Shown here in pieces: positions 22,631 through 33,151 of a DNA stretch of 64,000 nt. The notes under the pieces were generated by a model that saw nothing but the letters and a program-made list of their open reading frames with translations, was not told the origin of the DNA and did not search any database. Source of the stretch: Synchiropus splendidus (Eukaryota; Chordata; Actinopteri; Syngnathiformes; Callionymidae); the NCBI RefSeq assembly GCF_027744825.2, contig NC_071347.1, forward strand, positions 22,362,001 through 22,426,000, read 5' to 3'. The position numbers and the translations under genes are program-made. How positions within the stretch are numbered: the first letter of the stretch is position 1; the number at the start of each line of letters is the position of its first letter.

Positions 22631-24529
22631 AGTCCAAGTCTTACAGATAAAGTTTCCCAATTCTCGCATCCGATGATGACATACCATGCAGCTCCACTGC
22701 ATGTGAGAGCCAACACCAACTTAATGAAGCAGTGTGGGGGAGTCTGGACGACTTTGGTTCATCATTGTAGTTTTAAATATATTTTTAATACAAGGAACTC
22801 TTAATAACGCCATCACTAGGTTTTGTTTGACTGAGCGGCCCGTCGTATCAGTGATACATGCAGGGATTCCTGCTGCACTGCCGCACAGGCAAAAACTGCT
22901 GCCCGCCTCGACGACACGCTCCTAAAGAATTGTTACAACACAACGGTAACAGATGTTACTGGAAATACTAAAGCAATAACCGTGCTAGAACGTTCGCTAG
23001 CCACCACAGAGCTATCTTGGAGAACTTGTTGCTCACACTGTCACGACCTAATATCAAACTAAAACTGGCAGAACACAGTTGGGTGATGCTACAAACACAA
23101 CAGGGATCTACAAGAGGCATCAGATGAAAGATTGACTTATTGAATTAACTATTATATTTGTCATTAAAATATAAATTTATATTCGTATGTCCGGCCGGAA
23201 CGTGCGACTCGAGTTGCACAAGCCATGGACTTCAGTCTTTATGACGCGTCTTTCTACATTTTTCCACAAATGACGCTGAGAAAACCATCATGTTCAAGTC
23301 CACCTCCAGAATGTGTTCAGTTTGTTTCAATACATTTGTCTAGGTGAGACTTCATCTTTAAATCTTTAAAAAGAGACCATTTTTCTGACAGCGTGGCTGC
23401 TCTCATTTAAGCCATGGCGGTGCGACATGCTAGTTTATACTGTATGTGGCGGTTGGACACACACTCCAGAGAACAGAACTTTCATCACAGAGCAGTGATT
23501 TGTTTTTAGCCCATAACGCCTATCATTCACGCCCATCATTCACCTTCAGTCGTGGACGACCCTCTATCTGTCTGACTCATGAAAGCTTCTATTATAACTT
23601 TTGATAATAATAAAAAAAAAAAAAAATTAAATGAAGAAGGGGATTGGCTGAGTCGTCTGTAATGACAGGCCACTTTTTTGGCTCAATAACTAACTATATT
23701 CAAGGACGTCAGCTCCACAGACGTCTGACTGACACTCACTTTAGACACCTGTATATAAACACACCCGCCAACAGCCACAACACTGCGGGCTGCTCAATTA
23801 AAACAATGAAAAAAGTGATTAACGAGACCCCGGCAGGGTCATCAACTGTCGCCCTAATCCACTTAAACCAGTTCCGCTCTGGCCAGCAGCGGCTCGCAGC
23901 CTAGCAAGAGGAGGGTGCCATCTGAACACACCAACATCGAAGTAAGTGTTGCCATTTCAGCAACTGCAGCCGCCTCAGGCTCCAGATAACAAGCCCACCA
24001 CTCACGACGGCAGTGACCTGCACTCGAGGTGACCGGCAGACACTTGAGATACAAAGTTTCCATTAATGATTTTTGAGCTTAAAATATACAGTGACGCTTT
24101 TGTAAAATAGGAAATAGTTGTGTGCTCTTAAACACCTCCACGTTTGCCGTCCGGCAGATACAGAACAACAAGCCGGCAGCAACATCTCCCTCCTGGCTTG
24201 ATGCTCGTCAACTACACAAACATTGAATTGCATTTCACTCAAGACAACTTCAATTTTAATAGATACATAAACAAAAGACTGTACTAAAAATAAATAAATA
24301 AAAAAATCAACATTCATGAAATATATTAGTCCAAAAGACTAGAAAATGTATATGACATTATAAAAATGAACCAATAAAAAAGGCTGAAAAGTCAATGTGT
24401 TTGACATTTTAACACCTCCATCCCTCATTACAGAACAAGGGTACCACTTCAAGTGAGTGTTCACTACAATAATAATTATTATTCTAGCTATAACACTCAC
24501 TGGGAGCAGCATTCTCAACGGCTACACTT

Positions 24530-24765
24530 AAATCTAGGCCTGCAACGACTAGAAAGGCAACACTTGCCAAACATACCTCAGTTTCAAACCACATTTTAAG
24601 CCATTTTAATCTTTAATTTCTAAACCACATTAAATATTCTCTTTACAGCACAACAATCAGACGTGTCAGCATGCACCTCAAATCTTATACCGACTACTCG
24701 ACTAATGGCTAAGACAGTTGGTGACCAGCTGATAATCCGAATAGTTGTTTGGTGAATCAAAGCAT
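24530..24765. mobile_element. hAT-like remnant
   Basis: CCTGCAACGACTAG near 24538 and CGACTACTCGACTAATGG near 24690 resemble the ends of the fish hAT family with CGACTAGTCG subterminal repeats. Degenerate, no open frame. Confidence 0.4.
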
Positions 24766-26607
24766 AATTTACCATAAGCCAAATCCCATTTCTCATGGAG
24801 GCCATACTCTGTGACCCAACTTAAACACAGCCGGCTGCCGCTGTTCGCACAGCCACATGAGTGAAAGCTTTACATGTCAGTCGTGGTCAGTAAAAATCGG
24901 GGGGTGAGTGTTTCCACAACTTGTTGCAATTATCCGACAGAACGCTGACATGGACTGTTCTGCTGCACTGAGAGTCTGGATACTGCGACTCAGCTGGCCA
25001 GAAGAAATGTCTGGTATGGGAGGAATGAGACAAAGCAACAGAAGCAGACGTCCGCAGAACGAGGGAGCAAAAGTTAACAGGAGGAAGAGAGGCGGGGAAG
25101 AGAGGCAGCAGCTGCTTATTGAAAGTGGGGTGCACGGCAGCCGCTCCGTGCTCAGCGGCGCTGCTTGCAAACGCGGAGTGGCAGCAGGCTCAGGCCTTGT
25201 CACAACAAGCCGGCGCAGTTGCAGGCGTGTTCACCAGACTGAAACCTCCCCACTGTCGACATCAACGAGATGCAGGGGAGAGGAAACAACTGTTCGCACC
25301 ATCTTTCCTCATCACATTTCATCACAGCTTCCTACATGATCTGCCGGTGGGTGTCATGCCTGTTTAGCTCAGCAAGCATCAGCTCAGGGACAATTGCGCT
25401 GCAGAGCACAGCTAAAAGTATTAGTGGCTGAGGCTCTGAGCATTGCGAATTCGATTCAAGGATCACTTGTGGAGGCTGAACATGCCTGTCATCAAGGGAG
25501 ATGCTTTCAAATGCCCTCGGAATTTCCGCCACATATTAACTAGCCGTGTTATTAGCGGAAAAATCCTGAAAGAAGCATCACTTTTCCAGGCGGAAACCTT
25601 GAGAGTGCAATGATGGAGACTGGGTAAAGGGTTGCTGAAAGATAAGACGAAGGGTGAATTTTCTGGTACTCGCTTCAGAGAGTGAACGTGATGCACGGAA
25701 ATCTCATCTCAACTTGATGGAGTCATGTATTCCTCACCGCTGTGTTGGTGTTGAGACAACAATGTTGGCTTGCGGTGACACTGTGGAGCCTTCTTATTCT
25801 GATATACGTGACAAGTACGTCCAACTCTGGTTCCGTCAGATGCGCTCACAAAAGCAGCGCTGCGATACAAAGTGGTGGAAAAAAACCACTATCAGCATGT
25901 GCAGCGGCCTGTGAGCCAGCAGCAGCCTTTGTGATCTCACAGCTGTCTGAATAGGTTTGCCGGCAGACAAAAGAGACATAATCTGTCCTTTTTCCCCCTC
26001 GACCTCCATCTTGTCGCTACACCAACACCACACCTCGGCTGTGTGCAGGTGTGAGAGCGGACAGGCAGCAGAAGATAAAGTCCTGTTGCATCATGTGATG
26101 GAAGCTGCTCAGCGCGGCGGATCACCTGACAGGATCAATGCCTCACTCAGCGTTCTATCAATAACACGGCTGATAACGCGGCAGAACACAGGCGGCCGCT
26201 TTGCACAAGACGCACATGTGACTGACCAGCCGGCTGATCACCAAGCGGATTGAATCATTTCGGAGACTTGAATCCTTGTATATCTCTCGCCGGCAGTATC
26301 ATCACACATTGATCCAGAAGTCACAGAAGCAGCAGCAGCAGAGGCTGGTCATTTCTATACTCTGCACGGCTGACAAACAGGTCTGAATTCAAGTCAGTCT
26401 TCTGACACAATCATCTCCTGCTCAAAATATGATGAGTTTCATTATATTGTTGGGATGAACGCAGTTCAGAACATTGCTGGGTTTGTCTCCGGAATCAGTC
26501 TTGATGCATCCATTTAAGTGGGGTACGAGGAAATAACCTTCCTACGGTGCAGACCGCACTGCTGCTCCTGCGGTTAACAGACTGGCCTATGTGCATACAA
26601 CATCGAT

Positions 26608-26705
26608 CAGGGATGCTCCGATCCATCGGCCACCGATCATGATGGGCCGATACCAGCGTGATCGGTGAATCACTACCTGTCACTGCCGATCACGTGTGAC
26701 AGCTG
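26608..26705. mobile_element. hAT-like end with GATCGG repeats
   Basis: CAGGGATGCTCCGATCCATC, GGGCCGATACCAGCGTGATC and TGCCGATCACGTG match a common fish repeat whose end is CAGGGATGC(A/T)CCGATC. A similar fragment (GATATCGGACCGATAACGGT) lies at 30911. Confidence 0.5.
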
Positions 26706-29310
26706 GCGCTCTGATGAAGCCCCGCTGGTTGTGATGCGAGATTCACACAACTGCGACGTCTCACGTCGAATTTAAAACTGCAGCATTCTGCAAGGTTTTC
26801 TATATTTGCCTCCTCTAAGAGGTATATAAAAATCTGTCTGAATAAAAATGATTCAATGGTTTTTTTTTCACATCATGTACACAGAAGGTGTCATCATTTT
26901 CATTACACATTCATAGTCAAGTCATGTAACCGGTACCTGTCATCGGCAGCATAGGACATTTATGTCCACTTTCCTGACGTCAATATATTATGGGCATGAG
27001 AGTGAGAAAGTGTTGCCCTCTCAACAGCGAGCTGAGACCATGGGACTGATGCAACTCAAAACATGGACAGTACCATTCCACAAAGCACATATACCTTCCA
27101 CACCACATTTTGAGCAATTCACATTCAAATACGGTTTCACAACTCTGTAGCTGCACCATTTGCTTATCGCCCATCTCTAGCGAGTGGCTTTGCGTAGGAT
27201 GATGTAATGTACCAATAACAATCAACGGTGCTAAATTTTTGACCCGAAGGTAACAGAGGTCTGTGGTGGACAAGTAGACCCTGCAGGGTAAGGGAGACGG
27301 GGGAGGACAATAGTTAAGACACAGGGAGACGACATGGATGGTGAGGGAATAGGGATCTGATGTGAAGAGCCAGGAAAGTCTAGTCACCAGGAGTGAACGG
27401 GAAAGACATCCATAGCATTACCATAGTGACACGAGGCTGCAGTGGTACATTCCAAAGCTGGTTGACCTTTTCTGTCCCATCGTAAAGTCGTCAAGTGACA
27501 CACATAAGATTGAAATAACCACAACTCCTGTCCCATTCAGAAGCCTTGCGTGCCATGAGATGCACAATCTTTTCTATTTGTGCTTATGTGGATCAAAGAA
27601 ACAAAGGACGAGTGACTAAAATCCTGATATTCTACTACTGTCACATGTTTCCTCCCATCATGGTGTTCTACAAACAAAGTTCCAGCAGCTGCCGGACCTG
27701 TGAACCTGCCACATCCAGGTCCGGCAGAAAACTTGCTAGCGTATCGACGCAGACAGTTTTATGGCCTCACCCCCCAAGTCGAGCACCGGAGATAATAGAG
27801 AAGCCGACTTGGTAGCGGAACGAGAGACAGTATGAGTCAACAGCGAAGCATCCAAGTGTGGTCGGCCCCCGCATGCCGCTGCTCATTGCTGTGTGACAGA
27901 CAAACACTCAGCCATGGGGAAGAGAGACGAGGGTGCGCTCACTTTCCTACAGGAGATAACAGACGGCTATAAATAAAAGTGCTCCAAGCCTGCTGTTGTC
28001 TGAGCTTTTATCTCCGCCGTCCTCTCAGCGGCCTTCTTTTCTTCTTATCAAAACAGCTCGACCCATTTTTCACATTCTCTGATTTTCACACTTGATCTCA
28101 AAATTGAGCGGCAGACTTCAGAGGTGGAATAAACGGCATGGACAATTGCCGACTCTCCACTCCAGCTGACTTCTCCAGGAAAACGTCACCAACACTGCTA
28201 AATGGATTTAGGGAGAAAGGGGGATCGGACCATGCATTTGAGAGTAAAAGGCAGAGTCCCAGTTGCAAAACTTCTAAATGTTGGCTAACACCATCATGCA
28301 AACAGTGGTGTCACTAGTGGGATAGGACGGACGAATGATCCCGTAACTTCCCCCGGTTGCATTTGCTGTTTGAAAGAGTTGACTCATGGTATCAATGGAT
28401 CGCCCATGTGAGTCACTGTGACTCAATTGCAGAGCAAATGTTCTCGCATTACACAGTGGACATGACTCACTTAGACGGTTGTCCACTCTAAATTTCATCA
28501 CACACGACAGCACCAAGAGTGGGACAACTGAGGTTGCTTTAAAGGGAAGAAAGACTGCAACAGGTCAAAAGTCCACAAATGCAGCTCTTGCAGCGACATG
28601 AGTCAATCCGACGCCTCTATGGGTGCAAGGGTCAGGGTTTGGTTCTGGCAGTGGATCTACTGGTTTCTTGGTATAGGTCCTGTTGTCACAGTCAAGACTG
28701 TGGTTCATGGTTCGTCTGCTCTTCAGAGTCTGAGGACCGGGACTTCTTTGACAGAGATCAAAGGAACCACCGATCTTGACTGGGGTTCTGATCTTCACAT
28801 GCTGTGCCCGGTCTCTCCGGATACTTTCATCGCTTTACACACACAGCATTCTGTATTTAGCAACTCCGTTTCAAGGAAACAAATGCGTTTGGCATCTTCT
28901 CTGCCTTGACATTTCCTCTTCCTAGAACTGCAAAAGAAGAGACCATGAATATCGCAGCTTGGAACAAATAAAAAGGGCATCAACTTAATGATTGATCAAG
29001 ATGGATTACTTTTAAAATCCTCCAGGTGGATTTGCTGCTCGTAGTTAAGTTGACCTGAGTCAGGACCAGGCCTTCTCTCCTCGACCTTTACTCTTCTATT
29101 GTGACACAGAAGGGGGAGCTGCACGTCATGTAGTGCGTGATAAAACAAGATCAACAATGAAGTCTTCGCCAGTTGGATGGGGAGCCGCCATATTTACTGG
29201 TGGCTTCCCATGTCCCAAGTGAAGAACCCGTCTCACTTTGATGTTTTCCATTTCTTATTCATATATAAACGTTTGCCTTTTTTGGACTCAATAAGTCAAT
29301 TTTTTTCATT

Positions 29311-29470
29311 GACCCTTTAATAATTGGGGGGAGGGGGGAGGGCTCATGTGTCCCTCATATACAGACAGACAACATCTGTAGACAGCTTACTGTCGATCAA
29401 TGGTTTTGGACTGTGGGAGGCAACCAGAGCGCTCGGCGGAAACCCACACAAACACTAGGTTCGTATGACT
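29311..29470. repeat. Common fish dispersed repeat fragment; G-run
   Basis: It contains TGGTTTTGGACTGTGGGAGG, CAACCAGAGCGCTCGGCGGA and AACCCACACAAACACTAGGT, the conserved core of an abundant fish repeat (TTTGGACTGTGGGAGGAAAC...GGAAACCCACGCA). A G-rich run GGGGGGAGGGGGGAGGG starts near 29326. Confidence 0.6.
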
Positions 29471-31559
29471 TCTCAAGGCTGCAGCTCAACAATCATCTGT
29501 TTAATCTATAAACACACTGATCCACAGTCCAAGTCCAAACATCAGACCCAGGATTTCCAACACTCCAGAGTCCTCAACATCTGGCTGACAGTACATGCTC
29601 TTCGTCATGCTGCTAAATCAACTCGCATGACAGGAGCTCAAGCATTTCTGGAACGTGGCGCGACGTTCAAGAGCAAGTCACAGGACAGTGACGTCTTCAG
29701 GTTCTCACAGTCCTCTGCACGCGTCGCTTCATCTCCAAGACTGAGGCAGGACAAGAATGAAATCCTGACTCCGCTCAAGCGAACTGAAACAGGAAGCAGC
29801 CGGGCAGTTCTCACTTCTGTTTAAACAGATCTTTAACAGAAGCTGCCTTGCTTCAGCACTCTCAATTTGACGACTTAAAACTCTAAATAAATCTTGCATC
29901 TTCAAACCTGTGCGTGCCACCAAGACAAAGCAGAGATTTCCACACGACTATCTAACTTGTCAGTGACTTTTCCACCACCTTTGACCTCATTTTCACACCA
30001 AAAAAAACACATGCGGAGCACAACAGGCTTTGATTTGCAGACTTTGTCAAACTACATTTTCTGCAGCGCAGTCCTTGTCCTAACCTTCACTGTACTCACT
30101 GTAACATCAAGTTTCTCAAAATGTTTTTCTACTTCCAAGATTACAGTATTGCTTTTCATCTAAATATTTTGGGTCGACTTTTCAATTTAATCTAACTGCA
30201 TTTGTTTCCAGATTTTCAATTAAATAATAATTATAATAATATAATTGGTTTAAATGGATTTGTTTCTTAGCACATGTCAAATATTTTTCCAAATGTATTT
30301 TCCACAGCTGAACCATGTTCAACTTTTGTTCTTGTAGTATTTATGCTCCTCAGTATCTTCATCTCTGCAACTTGTACCTCTACCTCTCGTCCTCCATTTC
30401 CAGATCCAGCCGACCGGTTGAGGCTCAGACCAAACCCTGTTCTGTATCACAACAAGATAAACTCTGGTCTTCACTTACAACAGAAGAATCCAATATTTTT
30501 AAGGCAGTTGAAGATGGGAAGTTGGAGATTAGGCCCCAAAAGTTCAGATGTTTGTTCAACACCAGGAGTATAGTGTTGTAGTCAGGACCCAAACTTCGAC
30601 CAGACGGAGTGAAAACCCAGAAGAAGTGAGTGCCAAGGTCTGAGACCAACCTCAACACATCAGTATATTTTCCACAGTACATCCAAACAAACCTCCAGAC
30701 GACCTTATAGAGCAGAAGTATCTGGACAATTATTTTAACACATAAAGTTGTTTTCGCATATATATTGCTATTTGAACAACATTCCTCAGTATGTTTTTCT
30801 TGTACATGGGTGACGGTCAAAAGTTTCACTGCAGTACAAACAGAAATCTTACAAAATTGTCATAAACTGACACTGACTGCTACGTAGCAGTGAAGTGATA
30901 TCGGCTTTGTGATATCGGACCGATAACGGTATCAAAATATCCCAAGATTGCGATTGCAATTTCGAATGGATTTTTTGGGATTAAATCAATCATTAATATG
31001 ACCCATTTAGCTACTGATCTGCAAAATATCAACCTTCAATATTGACTTCAAGCCCTGGAAACATATAGTATAATTATCATAAGGGATTGCTTGATCAGAG
31101 TTTCTGTTGAAAATCGAACTCCATTCCATCGTGATGTCGATTGGAATGACAGACGACGACGCCAGAGGCAGAACCTCCATGACAGGCGGCCGATATCATC
31201 CATCGACATGCAACGATATTAGCGCTGACTTGACTTCACGGCCACCTCCACCCCGGCTGCACTCTTCTTCAGCGCCTGAAGATGAAGGGGTTTCCTCTCG
31301 TCTACTCTCAGCATGAGCCAACGTTACGTAACAACCAATGCAAAGTCCGTTTTCAAAATGACAATTCAAGATAATGACTGGCTGTGAAACTTTTCAAAGG
31401 CTTCGCTGTGAATAAAACAGTGAAATATTTTCGTCCCAATGGAAGTGTTCTATCGCTCGGGGGGCTGCTCGCCCCGAGCACCACACACACTAGTTCCGCC
31501 CCTGCAATGACTTCACTTCAGTGTTTTTCATGATTTACCCTCATAGTTCAGGTGAGATA

Positions 31560-32270
31560 CAACTTTCGGCGCGGATTAAAAGAGGCTTTTCGGTGTGACG
31601 CGGAGCTGCTGTGGGGCTGAAGACGCCGAGGGCAGAGCGGCGCTGCCATGTAGGAAGCTAACGTTGCTACAATCACAACTGGACTCGCACACATTCTTCA
31701 CGTTCCTGCGGTCGAACACCACCGTGGCCCGGACCGACCAGAACCGCCAGCACGGACACGCTGAGCGACGTTGGTCGTTGAGAAACGAGCGACATTGCAA
31801 CATTGGAGAAGCACGTTAGCAGGCAGGAGGCGCAACATGGGAGTAAAAATAGAGCGCAGGAGTCGTGTTGTCGCAAACCGCGGCTCTTCTCTGAACTTTT
31901 CAGCGAGAACCGGAGCGTGTTCTCATGATTTCTGGCACCACACGTCAACTTTCAGTGCACTAAAACACACTCTGTTGGACTTTCGGACTTACAGTGTTGC
32001 CGTTTTCCAGCCGCCGTTTCTTGCTTTCTTCGTAAAAAAAAAAAAAGATTTCAGGAAAAGTCTTTAAAAGGTCGCGATAGCTCCATAAAATGATTCCGAC
32101 AGCGGTGGACGGGACGCATTTTCCTGGGTCGTTGGTTGGGTTCTGCACTCGGTCGCTGTTTGTTGGGGAGACTTCGGGTCCATGCTGAGCCCCCTGACGT
32201 CGAGCAGCCGATTTCGCCTCGAAGGATTTCTGTCAGCAGCGTCGGCGAAGTTTAGGAAAATAAAAGCCAA
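31560..32270. promoter_or_regulatory. CpG-rich block, possible akap13 promoter/first exon
   Basis: CpGs are dense (for example GTGACGCGGAGCTG, GCAGAGCGGCGCTG, GTTGTCGCAAACCGCGG) compared with the AT-rich surroundings. Open stretches exist on both strands but none shows family motifs. Its place upstream of an akap13 exon that needs a 5' non-coding partner makes it the best candidate for the akap13 start region, but a separate transcript is equally possible. Confidence 0.35.
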
Positions 32271-32695
32271 ACTTCATAAACATTTTATAGATGCCAACTC
32301 TTGCACATTGGAACTGGAGAATCGTGCTTATACTTAAGTACGTAGTACTTAAATAAGTCTGTGTCAGTCGGTCCCTGTTCAAGAGGCGTCAAGTCAAACA
32401 TTCATTAGAGGTTTTTCCTCTGAAAAGATGTTTCAACTTCCGGCGATTTGCTTAAAATTAAAACAACATTTTACAGTGAATTAAAAGGGCTGCGCAACAA
32501 ATTAAATAAAAGCCTATAGACTGAGACAGTCAAAACATCTTTCTGTTGTTTGGTTTTAGAATTGAGCTCGACACGTCGGAGGCTGATCGTAGACGTTACG
32601 GCGCCATCTTGTGGCAACCGATTCTCCCTGCAGAGACTTGTGCTGCGTCTCTGAAGCTGCAGCTGTCACGGCCGTGCTCCTCCAGCTCCCCAGTC

Positions 32696-32703
32696 TGACG
32701 TCA
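32696..32703. promoter_or_regulatory. Palindromic CRE (TGACGTCA)
   Basis: A full TGACGTCA site within a moderately CpG-rich stretch (32560-32840). This sits just 3' of ska1 and upstream of the akap13 side, so which gene it would serve is unclear. Confidence 0.35.
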
Positions 32704-33002
32704 TCTCCGCCGCCTGGGTCTGACCCAGGGCCTCCCCCCTGTTGAACAACTCACTAGAGAGCCATCCCTACAGCCTTGGTTCCACTCTGAGTCTCCCCCG
32801 GGCGACGAACCTTTTTTATTTTGAAAACAACACACACACAATTCAGTTTAACTAACAATGCAATGGAATAGAAAAACGAGTCAGTGATAACACGCTTCAG
32901 GCTGATAACATGGGTTTAATAGTCCTCCGATGGGAAGACGACAGACAGGTGTAGCAGCAATACTGTTACCACAGCCATGAGTAACACAAACAACATGGAG
33001 AT

Positions 33003-33151
33003 TCACAACAGCACGTAGCGCGTGCGGCCTCCCCCCCGCAGCTCCTTCAGTCTCTGGCAGTGTCGCAGCATATTCAGGAGCAGATGGAACTTCTTGTCCA
33101 CCTTCACCTGCGTGAACTCCCGGATGTCTTGCTCCACCACGAAGAACTGAC
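33003..33151 (-). CDS. ska1: ska1 exon 6 (last), stop codon
   Basis: Acceptor ATGTTCCAG before 33151; phase 1 in. It encodes QFFVVEQDIREFTQVKVDKK then FHLLLNMLRHCQRL and RGGGRTRYVLL, with TGA at 33005-33003. This is the final part of the winged-helix microtubule-binding domain. Confidence 0.96.

Larger units (their letters stand above)
20062..33002. other. Upstream of akap13: long non-coding region
   Basis: About 13 kb without a convincing coding exon. It should contain the non-coding first exon(s) of akap13, since exon 1 begins at an acceptor. Recognisable pieces are hAT-like ends, a 378 bp MITE, dispersed repeats, GC-rich blocks at 26040-26260 and 27840-28080 that look like conserved regulatory DNA, and a CpG-rich block at 31560-32270. 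Open stretches up to about 140 codons exist but lack splice signals, codon periodicity or recognisable motifs. Confidence 0.5.

Noticed and set aside
24908..25339. 143-codon plus-strand open frame
   Set aside because: Arg/Ser-rich, no recognisable domain or exon boundary; looks like chance in GC-rich DNA.
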